Shown: piece after piece, positions 35,232-44,330 of the stretch
Numbering within the stretch: the first letter of the stretch is position 1
Layout of the letters: every line of letters begins with the position of its first letter
Source: an uncultured bacterium
GTDB lineage: Bacteria > Bacillota > Clostridia > Oscillospirales > Oscillospiraceae
DNA length: 62,028 bases
Assembly (NCBI GenBank): GCA_949293245.1
Contig: CASFCS010000011.1
Location: forward strand, 1-62,028
Direction of reading: 5' to 3'
The notes under the pieces: generated by a model
Seen by the model: only the letters and a program-made list of their open reading frames with translations
Database searches by the model: none
Told to the model about the DNA's origin: nothing
Translations under genes and position numbers: made by a program

Positions 35232-36170
35232 ATGGAATATACCCACGATCCCGTGCTGCTCTCCGAGTGCATTCAGGGACTGAATATCCGCCCCGACGGG
35301 ATGTACGTGGACGGCACATTGGGCCGGGCAGGCCACAGCCGGGAGATCGCCCGGCGGCTCACCACCGGGCGTCTGCTGTGCCTGGACCGGGACCAGGCCG
35401 CCCTGGACGCGGCCCCCGGCCGGCTGGGGGAGTGGATGGACCGGGTGGAACTCATCCACGGCAACTTTGCCGACCTGGACGCCCTGCTGGAGGGCAGGGG
35501 AGTGGGCCAGGTGGACGGCATGCTTTTTGATCTGGGGGTGTCCTCCCCCCAGCTGGACGACCCCCAGCGGGGCTTCTCCTACATGCACGACGCCCCCCTG
35601 GACATGCGGATGGACCGCTCCGCCCCCCTCACCGCCCGGGAGGTGGTGAACGGGTGGGAGGAGGCCGAGCTCAAGCGCATCCTCTGGCGTTACGGCGAGG
35701 AGCGTTACGCCGGCCCCATTGCCGCCGCCATTGTCCGGGCCCGGCAGGAGCGCCCCATCGAGACCACCCTGGAGCTGGTGGACATTATCCGGGGGGCCAT
35801 GCCAAAGGCCGCCCTGCGGGAGAAGCAGCACCCCGCCAAGCGCTCCTTCCAGGCCATCCGTATCGCCGTCAACGACGAGCTGGGGGCGGTGGAGCGGATG
35901 TTGGAGGCGGCGGTTCCCCGTCTGGCCCCGGGAGGGCGCCTGGCGGTGATCTCCTTCCACTCGCTGGAGGACCGCATCGTCAAGACCATGCTGGGGGAGT
36001 TTGCCCGGGGCTGTACCTGCCCGCCGGACTTTCCCGTGTGCGTGTGCGGCAACCGGCCCAAGGTGCGGCTGGTGAGCCGCAAGCCCATCACCGCCTCCCA
36101 GGAGGAATTGGAACGAAACCCCCGCGCCCGCAGCGCCAAGCTGCGTATTGCGGAAAAGCTGGAAGCATAA
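35232..36170 (+). CDS. rsmH: 16S rRNA (cytosine1402-N4)-methyltransferase RsmH
   Basis: A 312-aa methyltransferase (MraW) for C1402 of 16S rRNA. It starts at ATG 35232 behind GAGGAG and begins MEYTHDPVLLSECIQGL; SAM site VDGTLGRAGHSREI, FDLGVSSPQLDDPQRGFSY, and the C-terminal SFHSLEDRIVK and KPITAS motifs are typical. One variation: the usual GGHS of the SAM site reads GRAGHS. It lies in the conserved mraZ-rsmH-ftsL order. Confidence 0.97.
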   Translation: MEYTHDPVLLSECIQGLNIRPDGMYVDGTLGRAGHSREIARRLTTGRLLCLDRDQAALDAAPGRLGEWMDRVELIHGNFADLDALLEGRGVGQVDGMLFDLGVSSPQLDDPQRGFSYMHDAPLDMRMDRSAPLTAREVVNGWEEAELKRILWRYGEERYAGPIAAAIVRARQERPIETTLELVDIIRGAMPKAALREKQHPAKRSFQAIRIAVNDELGAVERMLEAAVPRLAPGGRLAVISFHSLEDRIVKTMLGEFARGCTCPPDFPVCVCGNRPKVRLVSRKPITASQEELERNPRARSAKLRIAEKLEA

Positions 36171-36209
36171 GCGTTTGCCCGTAAACAGGAAGAGAAAGGA
36201 TGTGCCGGT

Positions 36210-36752
36210 ATGGCCGCTGAGGTTCACAGAAGAAAAAAGTATCAGCCCCGCCGCATGGAATACGAGCCTCAGTTTGACGGTTCCGCAGTCCGTGTCCCCC
36301 GCAGGCAGCCGGTGGAGGAGCCTCTCCGCCGGCCTACCGTCCGCCCCCGGGAGAAGGTGCGCACCCGCCCCAAGGTGCAGGTGCGGGAGCAGGGGGCCGT
36401 TTCCCTCTTTGCGGTGGCCGGCTTTGTGGCCGTGGCGGTGTGCGCCGTGCTGGTGCTCTACTGCAACGCCCGCCTGGCGGTAATCACCGACCAGACCGTG
36501 CAGCTGCGCAGCCAGCTTGCCGCCCTCCAGACTGAGGAGAGCAGCCTGCTGGCCCAGTACGAGCTGACCTATGACCTGCAGGAGATTGAAAACCAGCTGA
36601 CGGCGGACGGCTCCATGGTCAAGGCCCAGCCCAACCAGATCGTCTATCTGGACATGTCCGAACCTGACAGCATGGTGTACTACCAGGAGAGCCAGGGGGG
36701 ACTGGCCCAGGTGTGGGAGAGCATCACGGGATTTTTTGCCGGTCTCTTCTGA
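36210..36752 (+). CDS. ftsL: Cell division protein FtsL-like
   Basis: A 180-aa bitopic membrane protein: a long basic, Pro-rich cytoplasmic tail (about 1-65), one transmembrane helix (about 68-88, LFAVAGFVAVAVCAVLVLY) and an external coiled coil (about 90-135) that would pair with FtsQ/DivIB and FtsB-like partners in the divisome. Sequence similarity in this family is low, so the call rests on topology and on position between rsmH and the PBP. The tail of 65 residues is longer than usual. A very strong terminator follows 60 nt downstream. Confidence 0.82.
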   Translation: MAAEVHRRKKYQPRRMEYEPQFDGSAVRVPRRQPVEEPLRRPTVRPREKVRTRPKVQVREQGAVSLFAVAGFVAVAVCAVLVLYCNARLAVITDQTVQLRSQLAALQTEESSLLAQYELTYDLQEIENQLTADGSMVKAQPNQIVYLDMSEPDSMVYYQESQGGLAQVWESITGFFAGLF

Positions 36753-36812
36753 CCGGGGCATAGCCCCCGGCGGGGACTGCATACACTCGTGCAGGGAGAC
36801 CCTGAAAGAGAG

Positions 36813-36852
36813 AAAAGGGCGTAAGAAAAGTTACTTTTCTTACGCCCTTTTT
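36813..36852. terminator. Strong terminator inside the division cluster, after ftsL
   Basis: Perfect 19-nt arms AAAAGGGCGTAAGAAAAGT and its complement around a single T, ending in TTTTT. It can act on both strands. It lies between ftsL and the PBP gene, where the cluster is normally one transcript. Confidence 0.9.
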
Positions 36853-36905
36853 CCTAAGGCGGCGCCCGGCGCCGCCGCCACAACAAAGAAAGGCGGAGCA
36901 GCCCA

Positions 36906-39299
36906 ATGGCAGAGCAAAGACAACCCTCCAAACGCAAGAGCAGCGGGATCAACCGGGCCAACCGGATCACCATGCGCCGCATCATCGTGCTGGTGTGCCT
37001 GTTTTGTATGGTCACCTTCACCGCCCTTGGGGTGCGGCTGTGGCAGCTGCAGATCCGGGACCATGAGAAGTACGAAGAGATGGCGGTGGAGCAGCAGACC
37101 CGGGACGTGACCGTCACCGCCAGCCGGGGCACCATTTACGATACCAACGGCAACATCCTGGCCATGTCGGCCACGGTGTATAAGGTAATCCTCTCCCCCA
37201 AGGACCTGGTGGCCAGCGTGGACCGGGACGACTATGAGACCGACGGGGAGTACCAGGCCGCCATCGAGCTCAAGCGGCAGACCGTGGTGGACGGCCTCAC
37301 CTCCCTGCTGGGGATGGATGGGGACACCGTCCGGGCCCATCTGGAAAAGACCGACTCCCAGTACGAGGTGATGGCCAAGGATGTGGAGGACAGCGACGCC
37401 ACCGCTCTGCGGGAGTTTATCTCGGAGAACAAGTGCTCGGGCTACCTGTATCTCACCCCGGATTCCAAGCGCTACTACCCCTATTCCAGCCTGGCCTCCC
37501 AGCTCATCGGCTTCCTCAGCCAGAACGAGACCAGCGGCGACGCCAAGGTGGGAGCCTACGGTCTGGAGGCCCTCTATGAGGATGAGCTCTCCGGCCAGTC
37601 CGGCCGGGTGGTGACGGCCAAGAACGCCGCCGGCACCGAGATGCTCTCCAGCTACGAGTCCTACATGGACGCGGTGGACGGCTACAACCTGAATCTGAAC
37701 ATCGACGCCAAGATCCAGCGGATGGCGGAATCCATTCTGGCGGAGGGCATCGAGACCTACGACATCCAGAAGGGGGGCTTCTGCATCGTCATGGAGCCCG
37801 CCACCGGGGATATCCTGGCCATGGCCAACTCCCCCACCTTCGACCTGAACAGCCCCTCCTCCATTGTGGACCCCGCCACCCTGGAGAAGCTGGCGGCTGT
37901 GGCGGAGACCTACGGGGAGGACAGCGAGGAGTACTCCGCCGCCGTGGCGGAGGCCCGGGCCGAGCAGTGGCGGCCCCGGGCCATCAACTCGGGCTACGAG
38001 CCGGGCTCCACCTTCAAGCCCCTGGTGGTGGCCGCCGCCCTGGAGGAGGGTGTGGTCTCCCTGAGCGACACCTTTACCTGCACCGGCTCCTACAAGGTGG
38101 GCGGCTGGAACATCAGCTGCCACAAGGCCGGGGGCCACGGGGTGCAGACCCTTACCCAGGCGGTGGAAAACTCCTGCAACCCCGCCCTGATGCAGATCGG
38201 CCTGCGGATGGGGGCGGATACCTTCTGGCAGTATCTGGAGGCCTACGGCCTCTTTGAAAAAACCGGCATCGACATCCAGGGCGAGGGGGAGAGCATCTTC
38301 CTGGACGAGGAGACCTTTAAAAGTGCCGAGGGCCTCTCCTCTCTGGCCACCTATTCCTTCGGCCAGACCTTCAAGGTCACCCCCATCCAGATGATCACCG
38401 CCTTCTCCTCGGTCATCAACGGCGGCCACCTCCTCACGCCCCATGTGCTCAGCTCCATCACCGACGGCGACGGGAACACTGTGGAGTATACCCAGGTGGA
38501 GGAAAAGCGCCAGGTTATCAGCGAGGAGACCTCCGCCCAGATGCGGGCCATTCTGGAGAGCGTGGTGGCCAACGGCACGGGCAAAAACGCCTACCAGGCC
38601 GGGTACCGCATCGGCGGCAAAACGGGCACCTCGGAGAAGCGGGACGAGGACACCCGGGACGTCATCGTCTCCTTTATGGGCTTTGCCCCCGCCGATGACC
38701 CCAAGGTCATTGTCCTCCTGGCCTATGACAGCCCCCTGCGGGTGAACGGCGGCCAGTACACCAGCAACGGCACCTACATCAGCGGCGGCAACATCGCCGC
38801 CCCCATGGCCGGGCGGCTGCTGGCGGAGATCATGGACTATCTGGGCGTGGATAAGCAGTACACCGCCGAGGAGATGAACCAGGCGGATGTGACGGTGCCC
38901 AACCTCATCGGCGGCACCGTGACGGGGGCGGCCGAGACTCTGGATACCAAGGGCCTGGAGTACCGCACCGTAGGCAGCGGGGATACCATCACCGGCCAGA
39001 TCCCCAGCGGCGGCTCCTCTATTCCCGGGGGCAGCGAGGTGGTGCTCTACCTGGGGGAGGCGGTACCCACCGACAAGGTGACGGTGCCCGACCTGATGGG
39101 GCTCAACCCCACCCAGGCCCAGCAGGCCCTGGAGAATGCGGGGCTCTATATGCGTTCCACCGGCATTACCAGCGGCTACTACTCCGCCACCACTGAGGTG
39201 ATCTCCCAGTCCATTGAAAAGGACACGGAGGTGGAGCGGGGCACTGTGGTGGAGGTGCGCTTTGCCGACAGCGCCCTGAGCGACTACGCCCCCGGCTGA
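36906..39299 (+). CDS. Class B penicillin-binding protein (FtsI/SpoVD type) with two PASTA domains
   Basis: A 797-aa transpeptidase that crosslinks septal peptidoglycan. One membrane helix (about 22-44), a PBP dimerisation domain, and the transpeptidase domain with the three active-site motifs: SxxK at Ser368 (PGSTFKP), SxN at Ser423 (SCN) and KTGT at Lys572. Two PASTA repeats (about 655-720 and 725-790, VTVPNLIGGT and VTVPDLMGLN) end the protein. Both the vegetative FtsI/PBP2b and the sporulation SpoVD have this layout, and in the division cluster either is possible; sequence alone does not decide. No clear promoter is seen between the terminator at 36852 and the start. Confidence 0.93.
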   Translation: MAEQRQPSKRKSSGINRANRITMRRIIVLVCLFCMVTFTALGVRLWQLQIRDHEKYEEMAVEQQTRDVTVTASRGTIYDTNGNILAMSATVYKVILSPKDLVASVDRDDYETDGEYQAAIELKRQTVVDGLTSLLGMDGDTVRAHLEKTDSQYEVMAKDVEDSDATALREFISENKCSGYLYLTPDSKRYYPYSSLASQLIGFLSQNETSGDAKVGAYGLEALYEDELSGQSGRVVTAKNAAGTEMLSSYESYMDAVDGYNLNLNIDAKIQRMAESILAEGIETYDIQKGGFCIVMEPATGDILAMANSPTFDLNSPSSIVDPATLEKLAAVAETYGEDSEEYSAAVAEARAEQWRPRAINSGYEPGSTFKPLVVAAALEEGVVSLSDTFTCTGSYKVGGWNISCHKAGGHGVQTLTQAVENSCNPALMQIGLRMGADTFWQYLEAYGLFEKTGIDIQGEGESIFLDEETFKSAEGLSSLATYSFGQTFKVTPIQMITAFSSVINGGHLLTPHVLSSITDGDGNTVEYTQVEEKRQVISEETSAQMRAILESVVANGTGKNAYQAGYRIGGKTGTSEKRDEDTRDVIVSFMGFAPADDPKVIVLLAYDSPLRVNGGQYTSNGTYISGGNIAAPMAGRLLAEIMDYLGVDKQYTAEEMNQADVTVPNLIGGTVTGAAETLDTKGLEYRTVGSGDTITGQIPSGGSSIPGGSEVVLYLGEAVPTDKVTVPDLMGLNPTQAQQALENAGLYMRSTGITSGYYSATTEVISQSIEKDTEVERGTVVEVRFADSALSDYAPG

Positions 39300-39339
39300 C
39301 GGGGGAGCCCAGGGCAATACGGCGTTCGGAGGTGTCTGT

Positions 39340-40731
39340 ATGAAACTGGAGGACCTGCTGGCAGGGGAGAAGGTGCTCGCCTGCCACGCTGACCCCGGCA
39401 CAGAGATCACCGGGATCTCCTGGGATACCCGGAATCTGAACGCGGGAGAACTGTATTTTGCGCTGCCCGGATATAAGACAGACGGGCAGCGCTACGCCGA
39501 AAGGGCGGCGGAGCAGGGGGCCGGGGCGGTGGTGTGCGCCCAGGCCCCTCCCTGTCCCGGCCCCTGGGTGGTGGCGGCAGACCCCAGAGCCCTGCTTGCC
39601 GCCGTCTCCCGGCGGTGGTTCGGGGACCCCGGGGGGGACATGACCCTGGTGGCGGTGGCGGGCCGCAGCGGCAAGACCACCACCGCCAGCCTTCTGCGGG
39701 ATGTGCTCAGCTGCACCCTGGAGGGGGAGACCGCCCTGGTGGAGGCCGCCGGAGAGAGCTGTGATCTCCAGCGGCAGCTCAGGATTCTGCGGGACAAGGG
39801 GTGCCGCCGGGCGGTAATCAAGACCTCCGCCCGGGGCATCCGTCTGGGCCGCCTGGCGGGCCTGACCCTCTCGGCGGCGGTGATGACCAACTTTGACCAG
39901 GCGCCGGAGGAGCGGGCGCGGTACGAGGCGGCCATGAGGCAGCTGTCGGGCCAGTGCCGCCGGGTGGTGGTAAATCTGGACGACCCCGCCGGGGTGCGGG
40001 CCGCCCGGTGGGACCCGGAGCGGGCCTTCACTTACTCCGAGGGGAAGAACGAGGCCGACCTCACGGCCAAGAATCTCCGCCTGGGGATGGACAAGGTGGA
40101 GTTTGAGGCCCTCACCCACGACGCCATTGCCCGGGTGTCCCTCCCCATACCAGGGGGATTCAATGTATACAACGGTCTGGCGGCCCTGGCCTGTGCCCTG
40201 GTGCTGGGGGTGCCCCTGGCCCGGGGGGCGGAGGCCATGGGCCGGGCCAAGGGGGTCCCCGGGCGGATGGAGTTTATTCCCATACCCGCGGGCTTCGGCG
40301 TGATCGCCGACTGCGCCGAGACCCCTGCCGCCCTGGAGAACGTCCTGACCACCCTGCGCCGCATCACCCGTAGGCGGGTACTGTGTGTCTTCTCCTGCCG
40401 GGGGGATCGGGACCGGAGCGACCGGCCTTTGATGGGAGCGGTGGCGTCCGCTCTGGCGGACTGGTCGGCGGCCACGGTGGTGGAGGCGCGCAGCGAGGCG
40501 CCGGCAGACATCCTGGCGGATATCCGCCCCGGCCTGGAGGAGGGGAGCGCCCCCTTCCTGCTGGAGGCCGACCCGGTCCGGGCGGTGGAGGCGGCCCTGA
40601 AAAGGGCCCTGCCCGGGGACCTGGTGCTGCTGGCCGGAGGGGAGGGGGACCCCGACTCCGGCGAAAGTGGCCAAAGGGCCATGGGGGCAAAGCGCAGGAT
40701 TGTAGAAAATTACTTTATCCACAGCCCCTGA
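39340..40731 (+). CDS. MurE-like Mur ligase family protein, catalytically degenerate
   Basis: A 463-aa protein with the three-domain MurE layout and recognisable segments (ITGISWDTRNLNAGELYFAL; VFSCRGDRDRSDRPLMG; LLAGGEGD). Key residues are lost. The P-loop GTNGKTT reads AGRSGKTT; the EVSSHAL segment reads IKTSARGI; the TNLxxDHLDxH motif reads TNFDQAPEERARY; the carbamylated Lys (AKxxLF) is Met (AAMRQL); DYAHTPD reads DCAETPA; the DNPR amino-acid recognition motif is absent. It is probably not an amino-acid ligase, more likely a regulator, scaffold or UDP-MurNAc binder. It starts at ATG behind GGAGGTG, between the PBP and mraY where murE/murF usually lie. It is not a pseudogene: the frame is intact. 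Confidence 0.85.
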   Translation: MKLEDLLAGEKVLACHADPGTEITGISWDTRNLNAGELYFALPGYKTDGQRYAERAAEQGAGAVVCAQAPPCPGPWVVAADPRALLAAVSRRWFGDPGGDMTLVAVAGRSGKTTTASLLRDVLSCTLEGETALVEAAGESCDLQRQLRILRDKGCRRAVIKTSARGIRLGRLAGLTLSAAVMTNFDQAPEERARYEAAMRQLSGQCRRVVVNLDDPAGVRAARWDPERAFTYSEGKNEADLTAKNLRLGMDKVEFEALTHDAIARVSLPIPGGFNVYNGLAALACALVLGVPLARGAEAMGRAKGVPGRMEFIPIPAGFGVIADCAETPAALENVLTTLRRITRRRVLCVFSCRGDRDRSDRPLMGAVASALADWSAATVVEARSEAPADILADIRPGLEEGSAPFLLEADPVRAVEAALKRALPGDLVLLAGGEGDPDSGESGQRAMGAKRRIVENYFIHSP

Positions 40732-40736
40732 AAATG

Positions 40737-40745
40737 TGGTATAAT
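40737..40745 (+). promoter_or_regulatory. Extended -10 promoter before mraY
   Basis: TGGTATAAT, a TGn-extended -10 with no good -35, just after the MurE-like gene. It could start an internal transcript for mraY-ftsW-murG. Confidence 0.45.
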
Positions 40746-40813
40746 GCAATGTCCTGCCTGATAGCGGCTCCAGCCGGCGGGCAGAGGAAGAAAAACAATC
40801 GGAGGTCTGAGAC

Positions 40814-41800
40814 ATGCGTATCCTGTTGGCCGCGCTGGCGGCATTTGTGGTCACCGCGGTGGTGGGTTACTGTCTTATTCCCGCCCTTCGCGCCCTGAAG
40901 GCAGGGCAGTCCATCAAGGAGATCGGGCCCAACTGGCACAAGTCCAAGGAGGGCACCCCCACCATGGGCGGCATCATGTTCATCGTGGGCGTGACCGCGG
41001 CGCTGCTGGTGATGGGCTGGCAGGACATGATGGCGGGCAGCTGGGCGGGGGTCTTTGTGCTGCTCTTCTCCCTGGTGTACGGCCTGATCGGCTTTGTGGA
41101 TGACTTTGCCAAGGTGACCAAGCACGAGAACACCGGCCTGACGGCGGGATGGAAGTTCCTGCTGCAGCTGGCGGCGGCCATCGCCTTCCTGGTGATCATG
41201 CGCTCGGGCAACCACCTCTCCCCCAACCTCTATGTGCCCTTTTTTGACGTGAGCCTCATTCTCCCCTGGCCGGTGTACCTGGTGTTCGCCGCCCTGGTGA
41301 TGGTGGGCACGGTGAACGCCGTGAACATCACCGACGGGGTGGACGGCCTGGCGGGCAGCGTGACCCTCCCTGTGGCGGTGACCATGGCGGCCATCGCCGG
41401 GGCCTGGGGCCGGGAGGACGTGGCGGTCTTTGCCGGGGCCCTGGCCGGGGGACTGCTGGGCTTTTTGATCTACAATTTTCACCCGGCCAAGGTGTTCATG
41501 GGGGACACGGGCTCCCTCTTCCTGGGGGGCGCGGTGTGCGCCATGGCCTTTGCCCTGGATGTGCCCCTGGTGCTGGTGCTGGTAGGAATCATTTACATTG
41601 CGGAAACTTTGTCGGATATTATACAGGTTGGATACTTCAAGCTGACCCACGGCAAGCGCGTGTTCCGCATGGCCCCCCTCCACCACCACTTTGAATTGGG
41701 GGGCTGGTCGGAGAAAAAGGTGGTGCTGGTGTTCACCGCCATCACCGTGGTGTTCTGCGTGCTGGCCTGGCTGGGCTGCCAGGGGCGGTACGGCCTGTGA
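40814..41800 (+). CDS. mraY: Phospho-N-acetylmuramoyl-pentapeptide transferase
   Basis: A 328-aa membrane enzyme that makes lipid I from UDP-MurNAc-pentapeptide and undecaprenyl phosphate. About ten membrane helices; the signatures TPTMGGI, GFVDDFAKV, NITDGVDGLAGS, FMGDTGSLFLGG and PLHHHFE, which carry the magnesium-binding aspartates, are intact. It starts at ATG behind GGAGG. Confidence 0.98.
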   Translation: MRILLAALAAFVVTAVVGYCLIPALRALKAGQSIKEIGPNWHKSKEGTPTMGGIMFIVGVTAALLVMGWQDMMAGSWAGVFVLLFSLVYGLIGFVDDFAKVTKHENTGLTAGWKFLLQLAAAIAFLVIMRSGNHLSPNLYVPFFDVSLILPWPVYLVFAALVMVGTVNAVNITDGVDGLAGSVTLPVAVTMAAIAGAWGREDVAVFAGALAGGLLGFLIYNFHPAKVFMGDTGSLFLGGAVCAMAFALDVPLVLVLVGIIYIAETLSDIIQVGYFKLTHGKRVFRMAPLHHHFELGGWSEKKVVLVFTAITVVFCVLAWLGCQGRYGL

Positions 41801-41855
41801 TCTTCTAAAAGGCCGGAAAGACGCATAATCTTCCCATGGGAAAGGGGGCGGCGCC

Positions 41856-43079
41856 ATGCGCAAGTCCAAGCGGGACCTGACAATCGAGCAGAAGCTGGCC
41901 CGGGGGCCGGTGGACCTGCCCTTTCTGATGCTGGTGCTGCTGCTGTCGGCCATCGGCCTTGTGATGGTGCTTTCGGCGTCCTACGCCTCGGCCTACTACG
42001 ACACCGAGGGCGTCAGCGGCGGCGACCCCTTCTACTATTTTAAAAATCAGGCTTTTTTCCTGGTGCTGGGCGTGGCGGTGATGTACATAGTCTCCCGCCT
42101 GGACTACCAGTATTACCGGGTGCTCTCGGTGCCTCTGCTGGGGGTGGCCCTGGTGCTGCTGGTTCTGGTGCTCACCCCCCTGGGCGTCACGGTGAAGGGC
42201 GCCACCCGCTGGCTCCACATGGCCCTGGTGGCGGGCCCCACCTACCAGCCCTCGGAGATTGCGAAAATGGCGGTGATCATGTTTTTCTCCGCCCGGCTCT
42301 CCAAACGGCACACCCAGCTCAGCGCCCCGAAAAAGTTCAACCGGCGCACCTTCGGCGGGCGGCTTAAGGCATTTCTGGACAAGATCGGCCTTCTGGAGCT
42401 CATCCCCTATGTGGTGGTGCTGGGCGTGGTGCTGGCTTTGATGTACAAGGAGCCCCACATGTCCGGCATGATCCTGGTGCTGGTGGGGGCGGCGGCGGTG
42501 CTGTTTGCCTCGGGCATCCACATGGGCTGGTTTCTGGGGGGCGGCTCCGCCGTGGGGGCGGTACTTCTCACCATTATGCTCAACACCAGCTACCAGAGCA
42601 GCCGCATCACCAGCTGGCTGGACCCCTGGAGCGACCCCAGGGGGGACGGCTGGCAGCTGACCCAGTCCATTCTGGCCATCAGCTCCGGCGGCCTGCTGGG
42701 GGTGGGCCTGGGCAACAGCCGGCAGAAGTTCCTCTTCCTGCCGGAGGAGCACAACGACTTCATCTTTGCCGTGGTCTGTGAGGAGCTGGGGCTGGTGGGG
42801 GCGGGGATCATCCTGCTGCTCTTCGCCCTGCTTATCTTCCGGGGCTACTGGCTGGCCCTCCACGCCCGGGACCGGTTCGGCACGCTGCTCATCGTGGGCA
42901 CCAACACCCTGCTGGCCGCCCAGGTGTTTTTGAATGTGGGCGTGGTCACCGGCCTTCTGCCCACCACGGGCATCTCCCTCCCCTTCTTCAGCTACGGCGG
43001 CACCGCCCTGGTGATCCAGCTGGCCCAGATGGGCGTGATCCTGGGGGTGTCCCGGCAGATTCCGGCCCCCAAGACCTAG
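41856..43079 (+). CDS. ftsW: Septal glycosyltransferase FtsW (SEDS family)
   Basis: A 407-aa SEDS protein with about ten membrane helices, which polymerises lipid II into septal glycan together with a class B PBP. Signatures: PSEIAKMAVI, KEPHMSGMI, SSGGLLGVGLGNSRQK, EEHNDFIFAVVCEELG and LPFFSYGGTALV. SpoVE is a close sporulation relative and cannot be excluded by sequence, but position in the division cluster favours FtsW. It contains a loop rich in basic residues (about 145-170). Confidence 0.94.
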   Translation: MRKSKRDLTIEQKLARGPVDLPFLMLVLLLSAIGLVMVLSASYASAYYDTEGVSGGDPFYYFKNQAFFLVLGVAVMYIVSRLDYQYYRVLSVPLLGVALVLLVLVLTPLGVTVKGATRWLHMALVAGPTYQPSEIAKMAVIMFFSARLSKRHTQLSAPKKFNRRTFGGRLKAFLDKIGLLELIPYVVVLGVVLALMYKEPHMSGMILVLVGAAAVLFASGIHMGWFLGGGSAVGAVLLTIMLNTSYQSSRITSWLDPWSDPRGDGWQLTQSILAISSGGLLGVGLGNSRQKFLFLPEEHNDFIFAVVCEELGLVGAGIILLLFALLIFRGYWLALHARDRFGTLLIVGTNTLLAAQVFLNVGVVTGLLPTTGISLPFFSYGGTALVIQLAQMGVILGVSRQIPAPKT

Positions 43080-43147
43080 GGGGCCCTGGGGCCGTTTCGC
43101 TGGGCCGCAAGGCCCTGTGCAGAAAGAAATAAAAGTGAGGCAGTGTT

Positions 43148-44272
43148 ATGAAGATCCTGTTTACCTGCGGCGGGACCGCGGGACATATCAACCCTGCGGT
43201 GGCCCTGGCCCGGTGGTTCCAGAGCCGGGATCCCCAGTGCCAGGTCCTCTTTGTGGGGGCCGACGGGGGCATGGAGACCCGCCTGGTGCCCAAGGAGGGG
43301 TATGAGGTCAAGACCGTGGCGGTGAGCCATCTGGTCCACTCCATCTCGCTCCAGGCCCTGGTGAAAAACGTCCAGGCGGTGTGCAAGCTGTGGGGGGCCG
43401 GCCGGAGCGCCGGGAAGATCCTGGACCAGTTCCAGCCCGACCTGGTGGTGGGCACGGGGGGGTACGCCTCCTACCCCGTGGTGAAGGAGGCCGCCCGCCG
43501 GGGCATCCCCACCGCCATCCACGAGTCCAACGCCGTCCCCGGCGTCACCACCAAGGCCCTGTCCAAGGTGGTGGACCTGGTGATGGTGGGCTTTGAGGAG
43601 GCGGTGGCCCACTACGAGCACAAGGAGAAGGTGAAGGTCACCGGCACCCCCGTGCGGCCCGACTTTTTCCGCTACACCAGGCAGGAGGCCCGGCAGGCCC
43701 TGGGCCTGGAGGACGACGCCCCCCTGGTGCTGTCCTTCTGGGGCTCCCTGGGGGCGGAGAACATGAATGACAAGATGCTGGACTTCCTGGAGATCTACGC
43801 CCGGGAGCAGAGCACATTCCACCACATCCACGGGGCGGGACGGGACTTTGACATCATGAATGCCGCCCTGCGCCAGCGGGGGGTGGAGCTCAAGGAGGGC
43901 CGGGCGGAGATCCGGCAGTATATCTACGACATGCCTACAGTGATGGCCGCGGCGGACCTGGTGCTGTGCCGCAGCGGAGCCTCCACCCTCAGCGAGCTCA
44001 CCGCCATCGCCAAGCCGGCGGTGCTGGTGCCCTCCCCCAATGTGACGGCCAACCACCAGTACAAGAATGCCCGGGTGCTCTCCGACCGGGGGGGCGCCAT
44101 TCTCATGGAGGAAAAGGACTGCACCGCCCGGCGGCTGTACGACACAGTCACGTCTCTGCTGGAGGATCCGGTCCTCCGTGGGAAAATGGAGGATTCCCTG
44201 CGGGCTATGGGCCAGGGGGACGCCACAGAGCGCATCGGGCAAGCGCTGCTGGAACTGATCAAGAACAAATAA
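43148..44272 (+). CDS. murG: UDP-N-acetylglucosamine--MurNAc-pentapeptide transferase MurG
   Basis: A 374-aa GT28 enzyme that adds GlcNAc to lipid I, giving lipid II, at the inner face of the membrane. N-terminal CGGTAGHINPAVALA, GTGGYASYPVV, HESNAVPG and the UDP-GlcNAc-binding CRSGASTLSELTAI are all present. It starts at ATG 68 nt after ftsW, with a modest GTGAGG ribosome site. Confidence 0.97.
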   Translation: MKILFTCGGTAGHINPAVALARWFQSRDPQCQVLFVGADGGMETRLVPKEGYEVKTVAVSHLVHSISLQALVKNVQAVCKLWGAGRSAGKILDQFQPDLVVGTGGYASYPVVKEAARRGIPTAIHESNAVPGVTTKALSKVVDLVMVGFEEAVAHYEHKEKVKVTGTPVRPDFFRYTRQEARQALGLEDDAPLVLSFWGSLGAENMNDKMLDFLEIYAREQSTFHHIHGAGRDFDIMNAALRQRGVELKEGRAEIRQYIYDMPTVMAAADLVLCRSGASTLSELTAIAKPAVLVPSPNVTANHQYKNARVLSDRGGAILMEEKDCTARRLYDTVTSLLEDPVLRGKMEDSLRAMGQGDATERIGQALLELIKNK

Positions 44273-44330
44273 AATAACCTTTTTTCCCCCTCCGCCATAG
44301 TATGGGATACCATGTGACGGAGGTGGGGAG

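Noticed and set aside
34469-36170. Missing murC, murD, murF, murB and ftsA taken as gene loss
   Set aside because: They are often elsewhere in Clostridia, and the window cannot show their absence from the genome.
36906-39299. Naming the PBP spoVD
   Set aside because: The PASTA-containing class B layout and position fit both FtsI/PBP2b and SpoVD, so no symbol was given.
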